Of a DNA stretch of 36,444 nt, positions 9,121 to 17,500 are shown piece after piece (the stretch's first letter is position 1; every line of letters starts with the position of its first letter). Source of the DNA: JAJZJT01 sp049964655 (lineage in GTDB: Bacteria > Actinomycetota > Acidimicrobiia > Acidimicrobiales > RAAP-2); NCBI GenBank assembly GCA_049964655.1, contig JBMFXC010000017.1, forward strand, positions 1-36,444. The letters run 5' to 3'. A program made the position numbers and the translations under genes. The notes below the pieces were generated by a model that was given only the letters and a program-made list of their open reading frames with translations, did not search any database and had not been told where the DNA came from.

Positions 9121-9149
9121 TTGCCACGACGGGGGAGGACCGGTAGCGT
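9121..9149 (+). promoter_or_regulatory. Sigma-70-type promoter for the LapA-like gene
   Basis: TTGCCA (9121-9126) and TAGCGT (9144-9149) are separated by exactly 17 nt. This matches an actinobacterial housekeeping promoter (TTGACN-N17-TANNNT). It would start transcription near 9156, about 90 nt before the coding region, and makes the gene independent of the nuo operon. Confidence 0.6.
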
Positions 9150-9244
9150 CGCAGCCGGGTAGGCGCGTCCAGAGAGCTTTGAGGTCGTCGCCGGCCCCGT
9201 CGAGCAGGTGGCGGGGCGAGCATCCCGGGAGAAGGTTGCGACAG

Positions 9245-9595
9245 GTGACGATGGGCCACTCCGACGCGGAGCTCCCCGGCGCGGCGCCGGTGACGGAAGG
9301 ACCCGAACGGGGGCGTCGTCGGCGTGACCTCACGCGGCTGGTCGTCGGGCTGGTGCTGGTTGCCGCGCTGGTGGCCTTCGTCCTCGACAACAGCCAGGCA
9401 GTTTCGGTGAGCTTCGTGTTCACGACGACGACAGTGCCGCTCATCTGGGTCCTCCTCGCCACGGCGGCGCTCGGAGCGGTGGCGGACCGTGTGGCGATGG
9501 TCGTCCGGTCTCGCCAACGGGCCAAGCGCGCCCACGCGCTGGCGACCGGGGCGAACGGGCCCGGGAGGACCCGGACGGGCCGGCGCCGCTCGTAG
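9245..9595 (+). CDS. LapA/DUF1049-like small membrane protein
   Basis: This short protein (about 116 residues) has two transmembrane helices, LVVGLVLVAALVAFVLDN and VPLIWVLLATAALGAVAD, separated by the stretch SQAVSVSFVFTTTT. The order helix-DNSQAVSVSFVF-helix is characteristic of the LapA-domain (DUF1049) family of small inner-membrane proteins, whose E. coli members are linked to lipopolysaccharide assembly. In this organism the role is unknown. The N-terminus is acidic then Arg-rich (RGRRRRDLTR), and the C-terminus is strongly basic, so both probably face the cytoplasm. GGGAGAAGG at 9227-9235 lies 9 nt before GTG 9245; ATG 9251 is the alternative start. It is convergent with the TetR gene. 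Confidence 0.75.
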   Translation: MTMGHSDAELPGAAPVTEGPERGRRRRDLTRLVVGLVLVAALVAFVLDNSQAVSVSFVFTTTTVPLIWVLLATAALGAVADRVAMVVRSRQRAKRAHALATGANGPGRTRTGRRRS

Positions 9596-9672
9596 CTGGC
9601 CGTTCGGAGCACGGCGGGCAGGTGGGTCGGCCGCAGGCGAGAGGTGCTCGGCCGGCCCGGGAAGCGTGCCCG

Positions 9673-10377
9673 TCAGGTGCGACTGGACCGCCGGCGCCGC
9701 AGCCGCCCTGAGGGACGTCCTTCCGACGCGGCGACGAGCCGACGGGCCATGGTCACGTACTGGGCCTCGAGCGCGTCGAGGGAGTACGTCCCTGCGTCGG
9801 TCGACCATTCGCTCATGTGCACGCACATGTCGAGGATTGCGGCCGCGGCGACCACCGCGGCCGGCCGGCCGGGGCCGCCGGACAGCGAGAAGACGCCGGC
9901 GGTCTCGCCCTCGAGCAGGATGTCGACCAGTCGGTCCCGCAGTCGCCGCCGGATGGCCACGACCTCCTCCAGGCGGGCTCCGGTCAGGTCGCGGTACTCG
10001 CGGTTGGCGACCCGCGCACCTCGCCGCTGCCGCACGTGGGTGCGCACGTAGACGGACACCAGGGCGCTCAGCCGGTCCACCGGGTCGGGGCCGGCCTCGT
10101 CGACCGCCGTGGCGACCTCGGCGTCGAGCAGACGGTGGCGGTGGACCACCAGCTCGTAGACGAGGTCCTCCTTGGAGGAGAAGTGGTTGTAGAGCGCCCC
10201 CGGGGTGAGCCCGCAGGCGCCGGTGATCTCGCGGACGGTGGTCGCTCGGGCCCCTTGTCGGAAGAAGAGCTCGTCGGCGGCGGCCAACAGTCGGCGGGCC
10301 GGGTCGGAGCGGCTGTCCGACAACACGTCCAGCTCCACGGGCTCGTCATCGGGTGGCTCCGTCGTCCGAGTCGCCAT
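9673..10377 (-). CDS. TetR-family transcriptional regulator
   Basis: The 234-residue protein has an N-terminal helix-turn-helix at about residues 47-70 (TTVREITGACGLTPGALYNH then FSSKEDLVYELV), the standard TetR DNA-binding fold, and an all-helical C-terminal ligand domain. An upstream in-frame ATG exists, but the start at 10377 (MATRTTEPPD) follows a strong GGAGGGGG Shine-Dalgarno. The gene is divergent from an MFS transporter, so by the usual TetR logic it probably represses that transporter and itself through the shared 123-nt intergenic region. The ligand cannot be read from the sequence. The general look recalls regulators of lipid or steroid catabolism, but this is not strong enough for a name. 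The C-terminus ends in an Arg-rich tail. Confidence 0.9.
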   Translation of the reverse strand: MATRTTEPPDDEPVELDVLSDSRSDPARRLLAAADELFFRQGARATTVREITGACGLTPGALYNHFSSKEDLVYELVVHRHRLLDAEVATAVDEAGPDPVDRLSALVSVYVRTHVRQRRGARVANREYRDLTGARLEEVVAIRRRLRDRLVDILLEGETAGVFSLSGGPGRPAAVVAAAAILDMCVHMSEWSTDAGTYSLDALEAQYVTMARRLVAASEGRPSGRLRRRRSSRT

Positions 10378-10418
10378 GGTCCCCCTCCGGTCCTCTCGGG
10401 CCGTTTCGTCAAACTTCC

Positions 10419-10447
10419 TTGACGCGAACGGCCCCATGTCCTACATA
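10419..10447 (+). promoter_or_regulatory. Promoter of the MFS transporter gene
   Basis: TTGACG (10419-10424), a 17-nt spacer, then TACATA (10442-10447) is close to the sigma-70 consensus and is the best promoter in the window. It lies in an AT-rich island (10440-10465) that stands out from its GC-rich surroundings. The predicted start is ~45 nt before the transporter ATG. Confidence 0.75.
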
Positions 10448-10472
10448 TATCTATAAACGCTTGTTCAGGCAA
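10444..10472 (-). promoter_or_regulatory. Candidate divergent promoter for tetR, overlapping the MFS promoter
   Basis: Read on the minus strand, TTGCCT (10472-10467), 17 nt, then TATATG (10449-10444) gives a plausible promoter for the TetR gene. Its -10 overlaps that of the MFS promoter. AAC-GCTT-GTT (10456-10465) is a small inverted repeat between the elements and a possible operator half-site pair. Both points are inference from pattern alone. Confidence 0.45.
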
Positions 10473-10500
10473 TGGGCCAGTGGCCCGAGGGGGGGGTCCC

Positions 10501-12261
10501 ATGTCAGACACTGCGGCACCGAGCGTCGCTGCGTCCCAGGCGGGTGGCGACAAGGGGAGTGGTGCGGCGGCAAGCATCGCGCCCATGCACGGCCGTCTGG
10601 CCCGTATGTTGTGGTACCGGCAGCTCGACCACTACCCCGACACGGGACGACGCATCGGCTTTTTGGCCATCGTGGTCGCCGCCACCATCATCCTCTACTA
10701 CCAGCTGTACGTAGCGGGAGCGGTGGCACCGCAGATCCTCGCCCAGTACGGGATGAGCTTCCGGTTCTACGTGGACATCTCGGTCTTCAGCAATGCCATC
10801 GGTGCCTTCAGCTCGGTGCTGGCCGGCCTGGCCGACCGGTGGGGCCGGGCGAACATGGTGGCCTACGGCCTCGGGATCACCGCCCTCCTCGTGCTCTTCG
10901 GTGTCCCCAACGCCCCGAACAAGTGGGCGTTCCTGATCTTGGTGGTGGCGGTGGGCTTCGTCGAGGGGATCATCCTCGTGGCCACTCCGGCCCTCGTGCG
11001 CGACTTCTCGCCCCAGTTGGGACGAGCATCGGCCATGGGCTTCTGGACGCTCGGTCCGGTGGTCGGCAGCCTCGTCGTCTCCATCGTGGCCTCGACCACC
11101 CTCTCCCACCTGGTGGCCTGGCAGGACCAGTTCACCATCTGCGGGATCGTGGGCGTGGGCGTCTTCTTGATCGCCGTCCTCGGACTGCGGGAGCTCGCTC
11201 CGGGCATTCGCGACCAGTTGATGGTCTCCATGCGTGACCGGGCGCTCATCGAAGCCCGGGCCAAGGGGATCGACATCGAAGACAGCCTCCGGCACCCGTG
11301 GCGCCAGATGCTGAAGCTCGACATCATCGTGTCCGCCCTGGCCATCAGCGTCTTCCTGATCATCTACTACACGGCAGTCGGCTTCAACCCGATCTACTTC
11401 GAGACCATCTTCCGCTTCACTCCCTCGCAGGCCAACGGGCTCGGCAACTGGCTGTGGGCGTTCGACGCCGGCGCCCTCGTCATCGTCGGCCTGCTGTCGG
11501 ACTGGCTCAAGGTGCGCAAGCCGTTCATGATCGTCGGTGCCGTCGGTGCTGCCGTCATGACGATCATCTACCTCGGCAAGGCCACCGATCCCCACACCGG
11601 CTACTACGAGTTCGTGCTGATCCTCAGCCTCCTCGCCGCCTTCATGGGGATCGCCTACGCCCCGTGGATGGCGAGCTTCACCGAGACGGTGGAGCGTCGG
11701 AACCCGGCCCTGATCGCCACCGGGCTCGCGGTATGGGGGTGGCTCCTGCGCATCGTGGTGGCCGTCTCCGTGTTCGTCCTGCCCTACGTGGTGTCGTCGA
11801 CCACGCCACTCGTGCAGTACGGGGCGATCGGGCAGAAGGCGGAGGCCATCATCAAGTCCGACCCCAACGTCTCCATCGTCCTCGCCCACCCGGCCATCTT
11901 CACCGAGCTGGCCAAGTACCCGAAGAACGCCATCCCGCCGGCCCTCCTTTCCAAGGCCGTCGCCGAGGTGGGCATCAAGGACCTGACGGCCGTGGCGAGC
12001 GACCCGAAGATCACCTCGGAGATCGGCTTCCTGCAGGCGCACGCCAAGGAGCTGGCACAGGTCCAGACGGCGGCCAAGGTGACGCCTGGCCAGTGGCAGA
12101 ACTGGTACTGGGTGTGCGTCGGCGGCGAGCTGGTCTTCCTGCCGCTGGTGCTCGTGATGGCCGGCCGGTGGTCGCCGAGCAAGGCCCGGGAGGACCTCGA
12201 AGAGCACGAGCGCATGGTCGCCGCCGAGATGGCGAAGCTGGCCGGAGGGGCAGGCGCCTAG
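10501..12261 (+). CDS. MFS transporter with a large extracytoplasmic insertion
   Basis: This is a 586-residue major facilitator superfamily protein. Motif A is present between helices 2 and 3 as GLADRWGR (residues 109-116). Twelve hydrophobic helices can be traced, starting at about residue 53. The N-terminal ~50 residues are soluble. Between helices 11 and 12 (about residues 430-533) lies a hydrophilic insertion of ~100 residues (from QYGAIGQKAEAI to TPGQWQNW), unusual for MFS proteins and predicted outside the membrane. The C-terminus is cytoplasmic and helical (EDLEEHERMVAAEMAKLA). The ATG at 10501 is preceded by a GAGGGGGGG tract. It is divergent from a TetR gene that probably controls it. 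The substrate is unknown; an organic acid, drug or steroid-like compound is equally possible. Confidence 0.9.
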   Translation: MSDTAAPSVAASQAGGDKGSGAAASIAPMHGRLARMLWYRQLDHYPDTGRRIGFLAIVVAATIILYYQLYVAGAVAPQILAQYGMSFRFYVDISVFSNAIGAFSSVLAGLADRWGRANMVAYGLGITALLVLFGVPNAPNKWAFLILVVAVGFVEGIILVATPALVRDFSPQLGRASAMGFWTLGPVVGSLVVSIVASTTLSHLVAWQDQFTICGIVGVGVFLIAVLGLRELAPGIRDQLMVSMRDRALIEARAKGIDIEDSLRHPWRQMLKLDIIVSALAISVFLIIYYTAVGFNPIYFETIFRFTPSQANGLGNWLWAFDAGALVIVGLLSDWLKVRKPFMIVGAVGAAVMTIIYLGKATDPHTGYYEFVLILSLLAAFMGIAYAPWMASFTETVERRNPALIATGLAVWGWLLRIVVAVSVFVLPYVVSSTTPLVQYGAIGQKAEAIIKSDPNVSIVLAHPAIFTELAKYPKNAIPPALLSKAVAEVGIKDLTAVASDPKITSEIGFLQAHAKELAQVQTAAKVTPGQWQNWYWVCVGGELVFLPLVLVMAGRWSPSKAREDLEEHERMVAAEMAKLAGGAGA

Positions 12262-12317
12262 GCAGCTCCCGGCGGCACGCTGTCGCACCGTGTCGCCGAG
12301 GTCGAGGCCGCAACGAG

Positions 12318-12354
12318 GTCAAGCCCGGGTGCCCGTGGGGTACCCGGGCTTGAC
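12318..12354. terminator. Strong bidirectional hairpin terminator
   Basis: A perfect 13-bp stem (GTCAAGCCCGGGT / ACCCGGGCTTGAC) encloses an 11-nt loop. It lies 56 nt after the MFS stop and between that gene and the convergent methyltransferase gene, where a terminator serving both strands is expected. There is no T-tract, as is common in high-GC Actinomycetota. Confidence 0.8.
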
Positions 12355-12389
12355 GCGTCGAGGGAACGTACCGGCGTGGCCGACGATCG

Positions 12390-12438
12390 AAGTCCGGCCG
12401 GGCGAGTCGTGGCCGACGACGAGCATGGTGTCGTCCGG
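12390..12438 (-). pseudogene. Possible remnant of a second methyltransferase copy
   Basis: Minus-strand translation here reads TMLVVGHDS, nearly the same as TMLVIGHDR in the adjacent methyltransferase gene. At DNA level 12406-12438 matches 12707-12739 at 29 of 33 positions, in the same orientation. The similarity stops on both sides, and no start or full domain accompanies it. It may be debris of a tandem paralogue, or chance similarity in a short GC-rich tract. Confidence 0.4.
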
Positions 12439-12517
12439 ACGGCGTCGGCGTGGCTCCTGTCGGCGGTTCCGGCCGCGCCGAGCGAGCGCCGAGTCTGGTC
12501 GCCGCGGACCTGCCGGC

Positions 12518-13117
12518 TCAGCGCGGTCGGTGGGCCCGGACCACCGTGTCGATGGCCTGTCGCGTCTCACCGTCGACGGTGACGGGACGGCGGCGACGCT
12601 CGGCTACGTCGACCACCAGGTCGACCAGGTCGTCTGCCACCTCGGCGGCGTCGAGGAGCACGTCGGACCGTTGAGGCCCGCCGACCCCGTCGGTGAGGTT
12701 GGCCCGGTCGTGGCCGATGACGAGCATCGTGCCGCCCGGGGCAACCGCTTCGGCCAGTCGGCCGTAGACACCGCGTCGAACCGGTTCGGGGAGCTGGAGG
12801 TAGGCGACGAGGACGAGGTCGAAGGTACCGGTGGGTGGCTGCCACACCGTCAGGTCGGCTACCTCGAAGGTGGCCGAAAGCCCGGCCTGATCGGCCAGAG
12901 CGCGGGCCCGAGCGACGCCCGCCTCGCTGAAGTCGACCCCAGTGGCCTCCCACCCCTGGGCGGCCAGCCATAGGGCGTTGCGCCCTTCGCCGCACGCCGC
13001 GTCGAGAGCCCGGCCCGGGGCCAGGCCGGCTGTCTCGTCGACGAGGAAGCAGTTCGGCTCGGCCCCCCAGACGAGCTCAGCCCCCCGGTAGCGCTCGTCC
13101 CACGCCGTGGCGTCCAT
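12518..13117 (-). CDS. Class I SAM-dependent methyltransferase
   Basis: This 199-residue protein has a Rossmann methyltransferase core. Motif I is ALDAACGEGRNALWLA (residues 38-53), followed by GVDFSEAGVARARAL (motif II acidic loop), FDLVLVAYLQLP (motif IV) and APGGTMLVIGHD (motif V/VI strand). The N-terminal WDERYRGAELVWGAEPN is typical of small TehB/Methyltransf_25-like enzymes that act on small molecules such as oxyanions, halides or thiols. The substrate is unknown. The frame is open farther upstream, but ATG 13117 follows AGGAGGT and starts the conserved domain. It is divergent from a rhodanese gene across a repeat-rich spacer, and a sulfur- or metalloid-detoxification link with that neighbour is only an inference. 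Confidence 0.88.
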   Translation of the reverse strand: MDATAWDERYRGAELVWGAEPNCFLVDETAGLAPGRALDAACGEGRNALWLAAQGWEATGVDFSEAGVARARALADQAGLSATFEVADLTVWQPPTGTFDLVLVAYLQLPEPVRRGVYGRLAEAVAPGGTMLVIGHDRANLTDGVGGPQRSDVLLDAAEVADDLVDLVVDVAERRRRPVTVDGETRQAIDTVVRAHRPR

Positions 13118-13147
13118 CGTGACCTCCTGTGCTCCCGGATCCCTGTG

Positions 13148-13172
13148 CCGTCTGGCGGTCAACCGTCTGGCG
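13148..13172. repeat. Direct repeat CCGTCTGGCG in a divergent spacer
   Basis: The 10-mer CCGTCTGGCG occurs at 13148-13157 and 13163-13172 (15-nt period) between the divergent methyltransferase and rhodanese genes. Such a pair could bind a regulator, but no protein is implicated. Confidence 0.6.
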
Positions 13173-13203
13173 TCGTGGCTGCGCCGGCGACGCGGCCACG
13201 ACG
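13171..13203. promoter_or_regulatory. Stem-loop in the divergent spacer
   Basis: CGTCGTGGC (13171-13179) pairs perfectly with GCCACGACG (13195-13203) around a 15-nt GC-rich loop. A second inverted repeat, CGCGAC-CGA-GTCGCG, follows at 13233-13247. They may be operators or part of an mRNA leader. Confidence 0.45.
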
Positions 13204-13251
13204 GCCTGTCGTCCTGTCGTCCAGCTTCCTGTCGCGACCGAGTCGCGTTGG

Positions 13252-13265
13252 AATGTTGGTACATT
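13252..13265 (+). promoter_or_regulatory. Extended -10 promoter for the rhodanese-gntR unit
   Basis: TGG-TACATT (13257-13265) matches an extended -10 (TGN-TANNNT); no clear -35 is seen. It is embedded in the inverted repeat AATGT-TGGT-ACATT (13252-13265), so a repressor bound there would occlude the promoter. The predicted start is ~100 nt before the rhodanese ATG. Confidence 0.45.
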
Positions 13266-13371
13266 AGCGAGGTGACGCCGTCTCCGCAGCGCGGCGGTCG
13301 GTCTGCCGGACCGGCTCGTCGTGCAGCGCAGATCGTGCAACACGTACAGATCTGGGGAGAGGAGGAGGTCG

Positions 13372-13752
13372 ATGTCGCTGTTCCGTGCTACCCGCCGATC
13401 CGAGCCCGCCACGGAGGACGGGGAGCTTCCGGTCGACCTGACCCCCCACCAGGCGCACCGGCTGGTCGCCGAGGGCGCCGTGCTGGTGGACGTGCGTGAG
13501 CACGACGAGTGGCACGCCGGACATGCCCCCGGGGCCCTGCACGTGCCGCTCACCTCCCTCCACTCCGGCGCGGTCCCGTCGGACGCGGTCATCGTCGCCG
13601 TGTGCCGGTCCGGCGCGCGGTCCAAGCGGGCGGTTGCCGCCCTCCACCGGGCTGGCCGCCGGGCCCACAACTTGGCGGGAGGGATGCATGCCTGGCACCG
13701 GGCCGGTCTCGGGGTGGTCCGGGACGACGGGTCGCCCGGCTCGATAGCCTGA
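13372..13752 (+). CDS. Rhodanese-like domain protein
   Basis: This 126-residue single-domain rhodanese (sulfurtransferase fold) has the N-terminal element VLVDVREHDEWHAGHAPGAL and the active-site loop CRSGARSKRA, with the catalytic Cys at residue 78. The domain ends NLAGGMHAWHRAGL. Single-domain rhodaneses accept sulfane sulfur on the Cys and pass it to cyanide, thiols or protein partners. The real partner here is unknown. There is no signal peptide, so it is probably cytoplasmic. The start is set by GAGGAGG just before ATG 13372. A GntR regulator begins 7 nt after the stop. Confidence 0.92.
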   Translation: MSLFRATRRSEPATEDGELPVDLTPHQAHRLVAEGAVLVDVREHDEWHAGHAPGALHVPLTSLHSGAVPSDAVIVAVCRSGARSKRAVAALHRAGRRAHNLAGGMHAWHRAGLGVVRDDGSPGSIA

Positions 13753-13759
13753 GGCACCC

Positions 13760-14527
13760 ATGGCCTCAGCCGTCCTCGACCGCGCCAGCGCCCTGCCCCT
13801 GTGGGCCCAGCTCCTTGCCGACCTGCGTCGTCGTCTCGACGACGGCGAGTTCTCCGGGACGTTCCCGAGTGAGCTCGAGCTGGTCGACGCCTACGGCGTG
13901 AGCCGGAACACCGTTCGCGAGGCGCTCCGGAGGCTCCGGGCCGAAGGCGCCGTGGTCGCTGCTCGCGGTCGTCGCCCGCTGCCGGCCGGCGAGGCGGGCA
14001 TCGAGCAGCCACTCGGCGCCCTCTACAGCTTGTTCCGCTCCGTCGAGGAGGCCGGGCTCGAACAGCGCAGCGACGTCCTCGTGCTGGAGCGTCGTCACGA
14101 CCAGCGGGTGGCTCGACGCCTCGGGCTCGGTGCCACCACCGCGTTCTTCTACCTCGAGCGCGTCCGATTCGCCGGAGGTGAGCCATTGGCCATGGACCGG
14201 CTGTGGTTCCCCGCCGAGCTTGCCGGCCCGCTCTTCGACGCCGACTTCACCAGGACGTCGTTCTACGACGAGCTCGCCGAGCGCGCCGGCCTCCGCCTCA
14301 CCGGAGGGGAGGAGCACCTCCGCGCCGTCGTGCCCACGCCCACCGTGCGCCGCGCGCTCCGGCTGCCTGCCGCTACAGCCGCCCTCGCCATCGACCGACG
14401 AGGTGAGATCCGCGGCCGGCCCGTGGAGCACCGCGAGACGGTGGTGCGTGGCGACCGCTTCGGAGTCGTCGCCACCTTCTCGGCTGGCATCGGCTACCGG
14501 CTGGACCTGTCCCGCGCCGTGGGCTGA
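13760..14527 (+). CDS. GntR-family regulator of the HutC/UTRA type
   Basis: The 255-residue regulator has an N-terminal winged helix (LPLWAQLLADLRRRLDDGEF, then FPSELELVDAYGVSRNTVRE at ~35-54) and a C-terminal UTRA/chorismate-lyase-like ligand domain. The latter is recognised from LERVRFAGGEPLAMDRLWFP and the closing ATFSAGIGYRLDLSR. HutC-type regulators bind small metabolites such as amino-acid or sugar derivatives; the ligand is not predictable. It lies 7 nt after the rhodanese gene. A possible own promoter exists, since TAGCCT (13745-13750) sits 9 nt before the ATG, compatible with a nearly leaderless transcript. Its last 34 nt overlap the convergent MprF-like gene. Confidence 0.9.
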   Translation: MASAVLDRASALPLWAQLLADLRRRLDDGEFSGTFPSELELVDAYGVSRNTVREALRRLRAEGAVVAARGRRPLPAGEAGIEQPLGALYSLFRSVEEAGLEQRSDVLVLERRHDQRVARRLGLGATTAFFYLERVRFAGGEPLAMDRLWFPAELAGPLFDADFTRTSFYDELAERAGLRLTGGEEHLRAVVPTPTVRRALRLPAATAALAIDRRGEIRGRPVEHRETVVRGDRFGVVATFSAGIGYRLDLSRAVG

Positions 14528-17500
14528 CCGCCGCCGACCGGCTCGGCGGGCGGTGGGTCGTCGACCGGGCTCGTGCCGTCGGGACGGGCAACGTCACCGG
14601 GGCCGAGCGCGTCGTGCTCGCCGGCGAGCACGGCTTCGGTCTCGCGCTGGGTGGCCGCCATGCGCTTCTCGGCACCGGCGGCGAGCAGGCGGCCGATGAC
14701 GGGGATCTCCCACAGCGACTCGGCGCGGAAGATGGCCATGATGACGGGGACGAGGTGCTCGGCGGTGTCGAAGACCACGTAGCGGGACAGCCAGTCGGGG
14801 TCGTACTTGGCGTTGAACCGCCACAACGTCTCGATCTGGGCGAAGTTGGACAACCGGCGGAGGAACCACCGCTCGGCGCGTTGCACCGGACCGTCGCCCT
14901 TCTCGCCCGCCAAGGTGGAGCGCATCGCTGCGAAGTTGAGGCTGAGGCCCTCGTACCCCCGGTCTCGCAGGTACTCGATCGTGGAACACAGAGCGAAGTC
15001 GAGCAGCCCGTTGGGATGGTCCCCCGGGTCGCGCCGCATGAGGTCCAGCGAGTACCCGTTGATGCCAGGGGCCGGGACGAACTGGCACATGGCTGCCGGC
15101 CTGCCGTCCGGGGCTCGTACCACGGTGAGGAGGAGACCGACGTCACGCGGGTCGAAGATCCGCCCGAGCATCATCGAGAACCCCCGTTCGTGCTCACCCC
15201 GACGGGAGAGCCCCATGAGCGCAACGAGCTCGTCGGCGACCGCTCGGTCGAGGTGGGCCGGATCGTGGAAGCTCGCCGTGTAGCCCTTTTTGGCGATGCG
15301 GTTGTGGGCTTGGCGCAGCCCTTTCTTCTCCCCACCGGCCAGCGAGAACCGTTGGACCGGTACGACGGCTTCGTCCCCGATGTAGATGTGGTGCATGCCC
15401 GAGTCGCGGTAGACGGGGAGCCATTCTTCGGCTGCGCCCATGACCGCCGGCACCCAGCCGTGGGCGTCGACGAACCTCCGGAACGCCGCCCAGGTGTGTG
15501 CCCGTTCGTTGTACGGGCCGATGGGGTCCGGCGAGATCAGGCAGATCCCCCCGTAGATGGCGTAGGCGACCAGGCTGTCCCGGTGGAAGAACCAGCGTTT
15601 GTCCGACCGCAGTGCGAAGTAGTCGAGGGTGGAGGTGCCGTGGCGCCGGACGATGTCACGTGCTCGGAGCTCGGCGGCGCGGCCTGAGGTCATCCGGCGG
15701 TCGACGACCGGTCGGGACAGGAGGAACAGCGCCACGGCCACGATGGCCAAGCCGACCGACAGCAGGACGGGCGAGAGGAACCGGTCGAGACGAGGGGGGA
15801 GGACGATGGTGCGAATACCCACCAGACGCTCGCATGCCGCCCACAGTGCCTCGGGCCAGGCGAGGGGGTGGTGCGGGTGGTGATGGTGGCCCATGTCGGT
15901 GTAGAGCTCGATGGAGACCGTGGCGAGCGTGACCACCCCCGCCAGCCCGCCCACGAGGAAGAGGACGGCGGACCGCAGTGAGGCCCAGTCCGACGCGGCC
16001 TGGAAGTCGCGTCGGTTGACGGCGAGCAGGACCAGGACCGCGGCGGCGAGGAAGATCTCCTCGATGTCGCCGCCGGCGGCGAGATGCAGGAGGACCGACC
16101 CGGCGAGGAGGGTCACCGAGATCCTCCAGGCCCGGCGTTGGCCCCGCAGGATGCCGCGTCCCAGCGCCAGGAGGGCGAGCCCGGCCAGGGCCACCAGGGC
16201 CCCTGCCGCCTCGGTGGCACGCAGCGGGAGCACTTCGAGCAGGAGGTGGAGCCGGTAGCGGAGGGGAGGCGTGACGGCGTCGAGCAGGTCCACGACGCCG
16301 GCGACCAAGATGGCTGCGGCCGACAGCCGACGCACCCGTCGGGACCGCCGGTGCTCGCGTCGCAGGTCGGGAGCCGGGGGCCACGACTCGCCCTTGGGGT
16401 AGGAGGCGACGATGGTGGGGTGCAGGCTCTGCATCGTCCGCCGAGGCGCCACCGCCCGTTCGAGCAGGTTGGGCGAGGGGAGCTCCGAGCGGCCGACCAA
16501 CAGGCGGACGTGGAGCTCGGCACCCGTCTCGAGCTCGATCCAGCTGGCCAGTTGACGGTGGACGAACACCGGAGGGAGGCCGAGACGCCCCCGTTCCTCC
16601 TCGACCACCTCGGCAGTCGCCCCGACGTTGGCGTAGAAGCCGACACCGAGGTTGGTCAGCTCGGACTGGAACGTGGCAGCGGTGACGAGGCCGGCGTAGC
16701 CGAGGCCGACCAGGCGGCGAGCTTCGTCGCGGGCGGTGTCGTTGGCCGCCGCCTCGGTCCGGACCTCGACGAGGGCGCCCCCGCCCAGGATCGACCACAC
16801 GCGTCGTGACAGCAGCCCGAGCAAGAGGGCGATGACGGCCATCACGGCCACGGCGACGAGCGCGGCCACCACCAGCTGGTCGGCCAGATCGGCACGATGG
16901 GCGTGCGACAGCGCTCGGCCCGCCACCCCGGTCCCCGCATGGTGGAGCACCCACGGCGTCACCGCCACCCGGAGGAGCACGGCGACGACGAAGGGCACCA
17001 GCATCCACCAGGCGTAGCGGCTGAGGCGGCGGTAGAGGGTGCGGGAGGTCACGAACCGGGACAGCGCGGAGGGATCGCTCAGCCGGTGCAGACCGGTCAG
17101 CCAGGGCGCGTCCGACGTCGACTGGCTGGCAAGCACCCTCCAGCTCGGCGCCGCCCTCGAGCCGTCGACGGCACCAGGCTTGGCGTCGGCGGCCGGGTCG
17201 AGGTCTGTCTCGGGAGCGGTGCACCCCTCGGCGTAGGCGTGCCGGCCAGGCTCCACGCGCACCGTGCGGACCCCGGCCGAGGTGTGGAGTCGCAGGTCCA
17301 CCGGGCCGACTCGTTCGACACCGAGGTGAGCGAGGTCGGCCCATGCCTCGGGACTGCTGCCGAGGGCGCGCTCGTGGGTTCCCTCCTGGCGGAGGATGCG
17401 CCGGTCCTCGCCGTCGAGAAAGCGGCGGAACGACGCGGCCAGTCGGGGGTGGGCCTCCATGGTCGCTCGAGTGGCGCCCGCGACGTCCGCTTCCCCGGTG

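Noticed and set aside
9596..9672. Terminator between the LapA-like and TetR genes
   Set aside because: Only short imperfect GC stems and no T-run; not distinguishable from background.
10456..10465. KstR-type operator for the TetR regulator
   Set aside because: The AAC/GTT arms are 4 nt apart, whereas the KstR consensus as I know it has 2, and the protein is not close enough to KstR to assign it.
10504..12288. 594-codon minus-strand frame opposite the MFS gene
   Set aside because: Composition typical of an antisense shadow (Asp/Glu/His/Gly-rich), and the plus-strand transporter has clear motifs.
13118..13264. 49-residue N-terminal extension of the methyltransferase
   Set aside because: ATG 13117 has an AGGAGGT ribosome site and begins the conserved domain; the extension is Arg-rich and covers the promoter spacer.
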